This document shows positions 17,598-25,436 of a stretch of DNA of 33,190 bases, piece by piece. Origin of the DNA: Balneolales bacterium (GTDB taxonomy: Bacteria; Bacteroidota; Rhodothermia; Balneolales; Cyclonatronaceae). Made by a program: the position numbers and the translations under genes. Location: the NCBI GenBank assembly GCA_020832405.1, contig JAFIET010000043.1:1-33190 (forward strand), read 5' to 3'. Each line of letters starts with the position of its first letter. The stretch's first letter is position 1. The notes beneath the pieces were generated by a model. It was not told the DNA's origin, did not search any database, and saw only the letters and a list, made by a program, of their open reading frames with translations.

Positions 17598-19649
17598 TTA
17601 ATCCCCGCCGCCGTTTTCTTCGCTGCCGTTGGGATTGATGTAGAGTACGGATTGATTTCGGTAGCCGGGTAAATTTTTGTACCAGTCAGGGAAAGCTTTG
17701 CCGCCTGACTCCGCCCAATCTCCAAAACGGGTGTATGCCTGTGTGAAGCTGCTGTTTTCCTGCGGATAGGGGATATGGTAGGGTACATTCAGCGCCCAGT
17801 TCATGTTGCCATTGCTGATGTAAAACCTGCCCGAATCCGGATTTGTGTTGTCGTCATGCGTGCCAAAATAGCTGGTGTTTGCAAGGGAAGTTGGCCTGCG
17901 CCCGGGCAGGTGTATTTCTCTGTCTCTTTCCTGAGTACGGAAAGAATAGACGTTGAAGGGGCTGTTGCCAAGGATGGCTTTGGGTACAGGGTTTACAAAC
18001 TGAACGGTTACCCGTACCGTGTCATAATCAACATGAGTGCGGGCCGGGTACACGTTGCCGAAAGAAGGCATGTTGTAGTTGGCGTCGTCGAATGCAATAA
18101 TGTTAGCCCATTGCTGCCCGCTTTCAGTTCCGTTGGCATTGAGGGATATATTGCCTGTTGTGAGCCGGTTACCGCTTACTCCGGCAACATTTGAAGGCGG
18201 CACATTGTTGAACTGGAAGCCGATACCGTTACGAACAGCTGCACCGGCCGCACGAAGAACGAGCGTGAGCTCAATTTCCTCAATGTTGTTGTTGGCATTT
18301 GCGGTTTCCATGGTTTGGTAACTAACCACAAGGTCGTTCAGGTCGTAATCTCCGTAGAATGGCCACATATCTTCAAACAGCAGTGTACCAAAGCGATCCT
18401 CGGCGGGGCCGAAATTGTAGATTTTTCTTGCCGGTGCGTCCGGATCGCCGACAACAGGTACACCGTTGGTATCGACTGCTCCCGGAGGGTTCCAGGTTGC
18501 GTAGAACATCACATCATTAAAATCATTGTCGGCACCGGAACCTCTGCGAAGGTCTTCCCAGCCTAAAACGAGCTTGGATTCTTCCACATCATAAACCACA
18601 ACAAGCTGCTCTCTGAGATCAGGATTACTGGTTTGCGTGTTCAGGTTACGGTCTGAGTAATGGATGAGCCGGCCGTTGGTAAGGCGCTCGCCGGGATCGT
18701 TGTCCGGTTTCCAGGCGTCTCCGATCAGGAACCAGCCGATGTAGGTGCCTGCCGGGAAAAGTCCGTCAGGTCCGGGACCGGGAAGCTGCACCCGGTCTCC
18801 GGGCAACAATGCACCCTGTGCCGGTCTTGCTCTTGGGAAGATCAGATAATGCGTATCGATTTCATTGGCGGTTTGTGGCCTTGTGTCGTCGGTGTAGGTG
18901 TAGAACCCCAAAGCATTATTCCAGCCGGAACCGGAACCAAGGAAAGTTACCCAAACCTGCCCGTCTTCAATAAGGTGAAGGTCACGGGGAATGGTCGGAT
19001 CAAGCAGGTGAGGGTGGTTGTCCGGTACGCTTTGTCTCAAAACAAGCAGTGAGTTTACACGATTCAGGAAATTCATGTCAAGCTCATCCGGCAGGGTGAG
19101 GTAATTTGGCCTTCCGTTGGTTTCATCCCAGGTACCGATTGGCGTTAGGGTTACATTCATGAGCCCGGCTTTGTTGGCAGCTGAAGCTGCCTGAAACAGG
19201 TCGGGAGTTTCTGAGCCCCTGTTAGCAGCAGCAGAAACCGGCGCATAATGGTACACTATACGATTACCGTTTACCGGTACAATAGCGTGATTTTCAATAC
19301 CAATAAAATCAGTGGTAATGTGAACTTCTTCAAGCCATGAAGGCACGGGAAGGCTTGTATTAACTGTACCGGAAGCGTCGGTGTAAAAAGAGGAGAGCCG
19401 TTTGCCGCCATTATCCGGATCGGCGTCAAAGATGTGATAAATCACCCCTGAGACGGGCTGTCCGTTTTTTAAAGCGGATGTGATCTCAATTGTGACATCA
19501 TTAGTCGAACTGAAAAGAAAAGAGTTAGGAATGTTGAGTTCAAACGGGTTGGTGCCGGTACCATCGCCGGGTTGAAGTGTGTGCCCCTTGCAACCTCCCA
19601 AAAGAGTAAGGAAAAACGCGAAAAGAAGGATTCGGTATGGAGTAGTCAT
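17598..19649 (-). CDS. LruC-domain lipoprotein, paralogue 2
   Basis: It has the same architecture as paralogue 1: 683 residues if the ATG at 19649 is used. That start gives a lipobox LGGC with Cys20, the same position as in the other two paralogues, so it is preferred over the ATG eight codons upstream at 19673. The DUF4114-like segment reads LGWEDLRRGSGADNDFNDVMFY (about 372-393) and the DUF4842-like segment FEDMWPFYGDYDLNDLVV (about 426-443). It is closest to paralogue 3, sharing long runs through the C-terminal half (HLPGRRPTSLA, SSFTQAYTRFGDWAESGG) and the acidic glycine-rich end. The product is an envelope-anchored beta-rich protein of unknown function. Confidence 0.9.
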   Translation of the reverse strand: MTTPYRILLFAFFLTLLGGCKGHTLQPGDGTGTNPFELNIPNSFLFSSTNDVTIEITSALKNGQPVSGVIYHIFDADPDNGGKRLSSFYTDASGTVNTSLPVPSWLEEVHITTDFIGIENHAIVPVNGNRIVYHYAPVSAAANRGSETPDLFQAASAANKAGLMNVTLTPIGTWDETNGRPNYLTLPDELDMNFLNRVNSLLVLRQSVPDNHPHLLDPTIPRDLHLIEDGQVWVTFLGSGSGWNNALGFYTYTDDTRPQTANEIDTHYLIFPRARPAQGALLPGDRVQLPGPGPDGLFPAGTYIGWFLIGDAWKPDNDPGERLTNGRLIHYSDRNLNTQTSNPDLREQLVVVYDVEESKLVLGWEDLRRGSGADNDFNDVMFYATWNPPGAVDTNGVPVVGDPDAPARKIYNFGPAEDRFGTLLFEDMWPFYGDYDLNDLVVSYQTMETANANNNIEEIELTLVLRAAGAAVRNGIGFQFNNVPPSNVAGVSGNRLTTGNISLNANGTESGQQWANIIAFDDANYNMPSFGNVYPARTHVDYDTVRVTVQFVNPVPKAILGNSPFNVYSFRTQERDREIHLPGRRPTSLANTSYFGTHDDNTNPDSGRFYISNGNMNWALNVPYHIPYPQENSSFTQAYTRFGDWAESGGKAFPDWYKNLPGYRNQSVLYINPNGSEENGGGD

Positions 19650-20013
19650 ATAGGTGCGGAGTTTTATCATCACTTGGATTAATTATTTCTAAGGGCCTAA
19701 TATCCGTAAAAACCACAGTGTTTTTGAGTTCTTTCGATGAAAGCACAGCTGTGCTCGATTAAACCCTGCTTCTTAGCAGTTTTGGCATTTAACTCCGGCC
19801 CCAAAGTGCCAAATAACGACAAAATGAATTCTTATGCCTGCAACCGCGTCATGAGAAAGCGCCCGGATCTCCCCCGGATAAGAATGGCTTTGCGGGGATG
19901 TTGCACGAAAGTAAGTGTAAATACGTGGCTTTAGTTTGGGAAAATATTGTGCGTAAGTACTGCTGCCATAAGTTTGTCTGATTTTTGAGCGGGTTAATGA
20001 GCCGTATATCTAT
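19650..20013. other. Spacer upstream of LruC paralogue 2
   Basis: No gene is visible. It holds the TCGAT motifs and palindrome at 19734-19761, a 7-bp inverted repeat TTTGGCA (19781-19787) / TGCCAAA (19807-19813), and the 27-base motif at 19993-20019, which overlaps the next terminator. Confidence 0.5.
19734..19761. promoter_or_regulatory. TCGAT motif pair with 14-bp palindrome upstream of LruC paralogue 2
   Basis: TCGATGA (19734-19740) and TCGATTA (19755-19761) start 21 bases apart. Between them is the perfect palindrome AGCACAGCTGTGCT (19742-19755). The site is about 85-110 bases before the preferred start codon and looks like an operator or activator site. Confidence 0.4.
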
Positions 20014-20019
20014 AAAAAA
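19993..20019. repeat. 27-base intergenic motif, copy B
   Basis: This matches 3238-3264 at 25 of 27 positions. It overlaps the A-run of the paralogue 3 terminator. Confidence 0.6.
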
Positions 20020-20048
20020 AGAGCCCGACCGGTCAGGGCAGGGCTCTT
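20014..20048 (-). terminator. Terminator of LruC-domain gene 3
   Basis: AAGAGCCC (20019-20026) pairs with GGGCTCTT (20041-20048); the minus-strand T-run is the A-run at 20014-20020. The hairpin is identical to that of gene 2, which shows that the duplication included the 3' untranslated region. Confidence 0.88.
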
Positions 20049-20100
20049 GTATGGGTATATATGTGTTAAGATTAAAAAAATCAGAAGCTATACATGAGGG

Positions 20101-22143
20101 TTAATCCTCACCGCCGTTATCCTCACCGCCGTTTGCATTAGGATTGATGTACAGGTGAGAGGTATTTCGGAAGCCCGGATTATCTTTGTACCAGTCGGGG
20201 AAAGAAACTCCGCCTGATTCAGCCCAATCGCCAAAGCGGGTGTAGGCCTGGGTGAAGCTTGAGTTTTCGTTTGGATACGGGATGTGATCCGGTACATTTA
20301 AAGCCCAGTTTAAACCACCTCTGCCGATATAGAATAAGCCGGCCGCCGGGTCGGAGTTGTCGTCGTGCATGCCAAAAAGGCTGGTATCCGCAAGGGATGT
20401 AGGCCGGCGCCCCGGAAGGTGGATTTCCTTACTGCGATTTGTTGTACGGAAAGAAAAGACGTTGTAAGGGCTGCTTCCGAGAATAACTTTCGGCACCGGG
20501 TTTACAAATTCTACGGTAACAACCAGTGTGTCATAATCGACATGTGTACGACCGGGGTACACATTCGCAAATGACGGCAGGTTAAAGTTGGCATCATCAA
20601 AAGCGATAATCGTAGCCCACTGCTGCCCGCTTTCGGTTCCGTTGGCGTTTGTTGAGATATTGCCGGTAGTGAGGCGGTTGCCGGAAACGCTTGCCACATT
20701 TGAAGGCGGAACATTATCGAACTGTATGCCGATTCCGTTTCGGACAGCCGCGCCGGCTGCACGAAGTACCAACGTAATCTCAATCTCTTCAACATTGTTG
20801 TTCACGTTGGCTGTTTCTTTGGTCTGATAGCTAACAACAAGGTCATTAAGGTCATAATCGCCGTATGAAGGCCAAAGGTCTTCGAACAGGAGGGTGCCGA
20901 GGCGGTCCTGAGCAGGGCCGTAGTTAAAGATTTTTTGCTCAGGGGCATCAGGGTCGCCGGTAACCGGTATGCCGTTGGCATCAACTGCTCCGGGCGGGTT
21001 CCAGGTGGCGTAAAACAACACGTCGTTGAAGTCATTCTGGAAGTCACGATTTCCTCTGATCAAATCTTCCCATCCGAGAACAAGCTTGGATTCCTCAACA
21101 TCATACAAAACAACGAGGTGACGTTCTCTGCCTTCAGGCGCGTGCGTATTCAGCGCTGCATCTCCGTAGTTGGTGTGCCGGCGGTTGGTAATCTCGCCGC
21201 CATTGTTTGGGCGCCAGCCGTCAGCCACAAGAAACCAGCCGATGTAAGTACCCGCCGGAAAGGCACCGTTAAGACCCGGACCGGGCAGCTGAACCCGGTC
21301 GCCGGGCTGCAGACCTGAACCAGCAGTCGCATTCGGGAAAATCACATACTTAGTGTCAATATCGTCAGGCGTAGCCGGTCTGTTACCAGCAGTGTAGGTA
21401 TAAAAGCCCAGTGTGTTAACGTAAGTGGCACCCGGATCACTCCCGAGAAATGAAACCCACACCTGACCTTCCTGTTCCAGGAACAGATCTGTCGGAATGC
21501 CTGAGTCCAGCAGTTCAGGGCGGGTATTTGCAATATTAGTTCCGTCAAGCACCTGATTGATGCGTGTAAGGAAATCCGGATTGATGGCATCTGGCATCGT
21601 AAGGTAATCCGGCAGGCCACTCGAGTTCCAGGTACCGATAGGGATATAAGGGCCGCTGTTCATTAAACCGGCTTCCTGTGTGGTTTGTGTTGTTGTAAAC
21701 CCGGTGTCCGGAATCTGCCGGTTGGCGGCAGCTTGCTGGTGGTTAAGCGTGATGCTGTTTCCGTTTACGGGTACAACAGCGTGATGCTGTGCGCCAATAT
21801 AGCTGGTAGTGATGTGCACCTCGTTCAGCATTGTCGGTATTTCAATGCGTGTACTAACCGTACCGCTTTCATCAAGAAAGAAAGAAGACAGGCGTTTGCC
21901 GCCTTCGGCCGGATGTGCATCCCAGATATTGTAAACCGCGCCCGCCAGGGGCTGACCACCGGGGAGTTTGGCGCTGATATTAATGGCTACATCCTTTGTG
22001 GATGAAAACAGAAAGGACTGAGGTATTTTCAGATCAAACGGATTGGTATCGTTGTCAGCAGGGGGTTGCAGGGTGTTTCCTGAGCAGGCTGAAAACAAAC
22101 CTGCTGTAACAACCAGGAGCAATATTTTATAAGCAGGTATCAT
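20101..22143 (-). CDS. LruC-domain lipoprotein, paralogue 3
   Basis: It has 680 residues from the ATG at 22143, with lipobox FSAC at Cys20. The longer start at 22167 adds eight residues (MHPKYPFT) that spoil the signal peptide. The DUF4114-like segment reads LGWEDLIRGN..QNDFNDVLFY and the DUF4842-like segment FEDLWPSYGDYDLNDLVVSYQ. The C-terminal half is nearly collinear with paralogue 2. The protein ends in an acidic Asn-Gly-Glu-Asp tail. Being first in the run of three and preceded by its own TCGAT motif pair, it probably has its own promoter. Each copy looks monocistronic because a terminator follows each. Confidence 0.9.
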   Translation of the reverse strand: MIPAYKILLLVVTAGLFSACSGNTLQPPADNDTNPFDLKIPQSFLFSSTKDVAINISAKLPGGQPLAGAVYNIWDAHPAEGGKRLSSFFLDESGTVSTRIEIPTMLNEVHITTSYIGAQHHAVVPVNGNSITLNHQQAAANRQIPDTGFTTTQTTQEAGLMNSGPYIPIGTWNSSGLPDYLTMPDAINPDFLTRINQVLDGTNIANTRPELLDSGIPTDLFLEQEGQVWVSFLGSDPGATYVNTLGFYTYTAGNRPATPDDIDTKYVIFPNATAGSGLQPGDRVQLPGPGLNGAFPAGTYIGWFLVADGWRPNNGGEITNRRHTNYGDAALNTHAPEGRERHLVVLYDVEESKLVLGWEDLIRGNRDFQNDFNDVLFYATWNPPGAVDANGIPVTGDPDAPEQKIFNYGPAQDRLGTLLFEDLWPSYGDYDLNDLVVSYQTKETANVNNNVEEIEITLVLRAAGAAVRNGIGIQFDNVPPSNVASVSGNRLTTGNISTNANGTESGQQWATIIAFDDANFNLPSFANVYPGRTHVDYDTLVVTVEFVNPVPKVILGSSPYNVFSFRTTNRSKEIHLPGRRPTSLADTSLFGMHDDNSDPAAGLFYIGRGGLNWALNVPDHIPYPNENSSFTQAYTRFGDWAESGGVSFPDWYKDNPGFRNTSHLYINPNANGGEDNGGED

Positions 22144-22573
22144 AGTAAAGGGGTACTTGGGGTGCATTTTGTCGCAATTAAATGTTTCAGAAACAAAATC
22201 CGTATGAATCCCTAAGAATAAAAATGACTTTCGATTAACACCCTGTATTACTCGATGAATGAAAATGGTTCTGATTGAGATCAGACAGGGTCAGTTTGTC
22301 GGGGCTTGTAGTGAGCCAAAGCGAGTTTAATCAAAAGGTAAGCTCGATGGAGCTTGATCGTTAGGTGAATAAAAGCACAATTTTTTTTTGAAATGCCTCT
22401 CATGAACAGAAAACAGCCCTTACGGTAGCGTTTTTATGTAGAAATACGAAAATCTGAGTTTGGTCGTAAGCGCCCGTTTAAGTTGATTATTTTGTGCTGC
22501 GCCATCAACGGATGTGTATTTTGTAGTGTTAAAAGGCAAAAGAAAACTATTTAGTCACCATATCTACCCGATA
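22144..22573. other. Divergent spacer between LruC paralogue 3 and polX
   Basis: No gene is visible. It contains the TCGAT pair (22231-22258), a perfect 6-4-6 inverted repeat AAGCTC (22340-22345) / GAGCTT (22350-22355), and a nine-T run at 22381-22389. It must hold the promoters of both divergent genes. Confidence 0.5.
22231..22258. promoter_or_regulatory. TCGAT motif pair upstream of LruC paralogue 3
   Basis: TCGATTA (22231-22237) and TCGATGA (22252-22258) start 21 bases apart, the same spacing as at paralogue 2 but in swapped order. Confidence 0.4.
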
Positions 22574-24343
22574 ATGCCCTCACTTGATAATAAAACCGTA
22601 GCCGCACTGCTCGAAGAAACCGCTGTTTATATGCGGCTTGCAGGCGTAAATGACTTTAAAGCGATTGCCTTCGACAGGGCAGCCCGTACCATTGAGACCC
22701 TCGAATCAGAGGTTGAAGCCCTCATCACCGAAAAAAAACTCACCGATATAAAAGGTATCGGCAAGTCGATCGCGCAGGATCTGTACGCCTATGCTGAAAC
22801 CGGCGAAATTCCGGTACTTGAAGAGCTGAAGCAGCAGGTGCCCGCCTCTTTGGTGGAATGGCTCAACATTTCCGGACTGGGGCCTAAAAAAATCTACAAA
22901 ATCCACAACGAGCTGGGAATTACCACCATTGAAGAGCTTCAGGAGAAGTGCGCTGACGGCTCGGTCGCTGCACTGAGCGGGATGGGGAAGAAATCCGCCG
23001 ACAAAATCCTGAAATCCATCGAGTGGATGCAGCAGTTCTCGGAACGCTGCCGTCTTGATGAAGCTACCGAAATCGCACAGCGTTTCTACGAAGACCTGAA
23101 ATCGGTCGCAGGCGTTCAGGAGATTTCCATCGCCGGCTCCCTGCGCCGCAGCGCGGAAACCATTGGGGATATCGACATCCTCATCGCGGCCGAAAAAGCC
23201 GAAACGGCGGGTATCTTCGAGACCTTTCTGGCACACGACAGCGTGCTTGAAGTGCTGGGGCAGGGCGACACAAAAGCTTCCGTGCGTACCAAAGAAGGGC
23301 GGCAGGTGGATGTGCGCATTGTGGACCAAAAGCAGTTTCCGGCTGCGCTTATGTACTTCACCGGCAGCAAGGAGCACAATGTGGTGATGCGGCAGCGGGC
23401 ACGGGATAAAAAGCTGACCCTCAATGAATACGGCCTCTTCCACATGGATGCCGACGGAAACACCGATTTCAGCCGCCCGCTCGAAACCGGCAGCGAAGCC
23501 GGCATCTATCAGGAGCTGGGCCTCAGCTTTGTGCCGCCCGAGCTGCGGGAGGACCGCGGGGAGTTCGCCTTTTTTGCCGGGCACACGCTCGAAGAGGCCA
23601 ATCTGCCCGAAGTTTCTGATATCCGCGGTGTGCTGCATGCGCACAGCACCTGGAGCGACGGCAAATATTCCATCCGGGAAATGGCCGAAGCCTGCATGGC
23701 GCGCGGTTACGAATACCTAGGCCTCACCGATCACTCGCGAACGGCATCCTACGCCGGCGGACTCACCGTTGAGCGGGTTCAGAAGCAGTGGGCCGAAATT
23801 GATGCGCTGAACAACGAGTTTGCCAAAAACGGCCAAAATTTTCGCATATTCAAGGGCATTGAATCCGACATGCTGCCCGACGGCAGTCTCGATTACCCCG
23901 ACGACATCCTGGCAGGGTTCGACTTCGTGATTGCATCCCTGCACGCTTCGCTTGATATGGCCCCGGAGAAAATGCTGGAGCGCTACCTCCGCGCCATCGA
24001 AAACCCGTACACCCGCATTGTGGGTCACCCGACGGCCCGGCTGCTGCTTAAGCGCGACGGCTCCAAGGTGGACCTGAACAAAATGATTGAAGCCGCCGCC
24101 GCGAACAACACGGCGATCGAAATCAACGCGAGCCCCTGGCGGCTCGATATCGACTGGCGCTACGGGCAAAAAGCCAAAAAAGAAGGCCTGTACACCGCTA
24201 TCTGCCCGGATGCGCACGATATAGAGGGCATTGACGATACCGCATACGGCGTGGCCATTGCGCGCAAGGGCTGGTTCAGCAAAGACCGCATCATCAATAC
24301 CATGAGCACCGAAGCACTCGAAGCCTGGTTTAAAAAGCGGTAA
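22574..24343 (+). CDS. polX: DNA polymerase X with PHP domain
   Basis: The 589-residue protein combines a family X DNA polymerase with a PHP-type 3'-5' exonuclease / AP-endonuclease and acts in gap filling during base excision repair. Helix-hairpin-helix motifs (GIGKSIAQDL, GLGPKKIYKI, GMGKKSADKI) bind DNA. The nucleotidyltransferase core has GSLRRSAETIGDIDI (about 188-202) with the first two catalytic Asp residues and VDVRIV (about 245) with the third. The PHP domain shows LHAHSTWSDGKYS (about 354), LTDHS (about 386), GHPTAR (about 483) and PDAHD (about 546), all metal-ligand motifs and all intact. The start at 22574 gives the usual N-terminus MPSLDNKTVAALLEE. An earlier in-frame ATG at 22514 adds 20 residues without family similarity. 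Confidence 0.96.
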   Translation: MPSLDNKTVAALLEETAVYMRLAGVNDFKAIAFDRAARTIETLESEVEALITEKKLTDIKGIGKSIAQDLYAYAETGEIPVLEELKQQVPASLVEWLNISGLGPKKIYKIHNELGITTIEELQEKCADGSVAALSGMGKKSADKILKSIEWMQQFSERCRLDEATEIAQRFYEDLKSVAGVQEISIAGSLRRSAETIGDIDILIAAEKAETAGIFETFLAHDSVLEVLGQGDTKASVRTKEGRQVDVRIVDQKQFPAALMYFTGSKEHNVVMRQRARDKKLTLNEYGLFHMDADGNTDFSRPLETGSEAGIYQELGLSFVPPELREDRGEFAFFAGHTLEEANLPEVSDIRGVLHAHSTWSDGKYSIREMAEACMARGYEYLGLTDHSRTASYAGGLTVERVQKQWAEIDALNNEFAKNGQNFRIFKGIESDMLPDGSLDYPDDILAGFDFVIASLHASLDMAPEKMLERYLRAIENPYTRIVGHPTARLLLKRDGSKVDLNKMIEAAAANNTAIEINASPWRLDIDWRYGQKAKKEGLYTAICPDAHDIEGIDDTAYGVAIARKGWFSKDRIINTMSTEALEAWFKKR

Positions 24344-24381
24344 CAAAATCCCTTCGCGGCAGTTTGCGGAGGATAATTTTG

Positions 24382-24427
24382 AAGGATGATCAAAACCGGA
24401 TACCCGGCTGATGGTCATCCTTTTTTT
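24382..24427 (+). terminator. polX terminator
   Basis: AAGGATGA (24382-24389) pairs with TCATCCTT (24415-24422), an inner CCGG/CCGG pair stabilises the loop, and a T-run to 24427 follows. Confidence 0.85.
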
Positions 24428-24637
24428 GTTTTTGGGATGTATGATGCCGCCCTGAATCAAAACGACCGGCCTGTACCGCTGAAAGATGCAGCAAAGATCC
24501 GCTGGGATATAAGTGTGAGGCAGGATCACAAACCTGCACTGACAAACTGGCAAAGCGCTTTCAGCAGGGGGAGTAAAATTATTTTGCAGGGTAACAGAAC
24601 GATACTTGTCATGATCAGGTTCAAGCGCTTAACTTAC
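24428..24637. other. Spacer before tetR
   Basis: About 210 bases between the polX terminator and the operator half-sites hold no recognised gene. A long-range 8-bp inverted repeat (GCTGAAAG / CTTTCAGC) is present but weak. Confidence 0.4.
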
Positions 24638-24660
24638 AGTCAATTACTGACTACCAGTCA
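24638..24660. promoter_or_regulatory. Probable TetR operator at the tetR promoter
   Basis: Three half-sites are present: AGTCA (24638-24642), TGACT (24648-24652) and AGTCA (24656-24660). The last two form TGACTACCAGTCA. It ends 11 bases before the tetR start codon, so bound repressor would block transcription or early elongation. The same TGACT-n3-AGTCA palindrome occurs at 25335-25347. Confidence 0.65.
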
Positions 24661-24671
24661 TAAACTACCTG

Positions 24672-25337
24672 ATGCCAACAACAGAACGAAAAAAACGAGA
24701 GCGGGAAAACCGGCGAAACACCATAGTTGAAGCCACCGAGCGGCTGATTACCGAGCGGGGTTTTGAATCAATTACTATGGACGATATCGCAGAGGCAAGT
24801 GAAGTAAGCAAGGGTACCCTGTATCTGTACTTCCGGAACAAATCAGAAATTGCACTCGCAATGCACACGGTCGGCATGCAGGAAATGCTGAACCGCATCG
24901 CAGGTCTGATTGCAACCTCCGGAACAGGTCTTGAAATTATCCAAAACATGGGCCGGCTGTTTGTCGATTTTGCCCGTGAAAACGACCATTACTTCAAGTG
25001 CATGGTGTATCTGGAAAGCATGGGGTTCGAAGCGTTTAAGGGGCTCAAAGACACCGATACCTTCGGGAGCCTTCAGGATTCGGACCGTGCAATTTATAAT
25101 TACATCCGCCGCGCTATTCAGATCGGCATACAGGACGGGAGCATAGATACGGGGTTTAAGCCGGATCTGCTGCCGCTTCAGATTATGATGACCGTGCGCG
25201 GCATGATGCAGTTCATCATTTACCGCGATGCCGGCCTGTTTATGGCATCGGGTACCGAATCGGCAGGTGTTACCCTCGAAAGCCTCCTCGATGACTATGC
25301 GGAACTCCTTACAAGAGCCCTGCGGCCATCGCGCTGA
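24672..25337 (+). CDS. TetR/AcrR-family transcriptional regulator
   Basis: The 221-residue protein has an N-terminal TetR helix-turn-helix (about 12-58). The markers are TIVEATERLITERGFESITMDDIAEASEVSKGTLYLYFRNKSE, which covers the canonical 'ia..aGvskgtlY.YF.sK' signature. The variable C-terminal domain should bind a small ligand or pump substrate. It lies 99 bases upstream of the tolC-adaptor-RND operon on the same strand, the usual setting for a local efflux repressor. Matching 13-bp palindromes before this gene and across its stop codon support autoregulation and control of the pump. The inducer cannot be predicted. Confidence 0.94.
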   Translation: MPTTERKKRERENRRNTIVEATERLITERGFESITMDDIAEASEVSKGTLYLYFRNKSEIALAMHTVGMQEMLNRIAGLIATSGTGLEIIQNMGRLFVDFARENDHYFKCMVYLESMGFEAFKGLKDTDTFGSLQDSDRAIYNYIRRAIQIGIQDGSIDTGFKPDLLPLQIMMTVRGMMQFIIYRDAGLFMASGTESAGVTLESLLDDYAELLTRALRPSR

Positions 25338-25347
25338 CTGTCAGTCA
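25335..25347. promoter_or_regulatory. Probable TetR operator of the efflux operon
   Basis: TGACT (25335-25339), GTC, AGTCA (25343-25347) form a perfect palindrome whose first three bases are the stop codon of tetR. It lies about 90 bases before the tolC-like start codon in an AT-rich promoter region. Confidence 0.65.
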
Positions 25348-25436
25348 ATTTTTGGTGAACATATATTTTCCAGACTCGTAAAAGCACCTCATCCCGAAAA
25401 ACGTATTAAACTCAAATTCATTAATAAACAGATAAC

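Noticed and set aside
22514-22573. Upstream ATG start for polX
   Set aside because: It adds 20 residues outside the family's conserved N-terminus; MPSLDNKTVAALLEE is the expected start.
22706-23644. 312-codon open frame antisense to polX
   Set aside because: It is a shadow of conserved polX coding sequence with no recognisable motif or signal.
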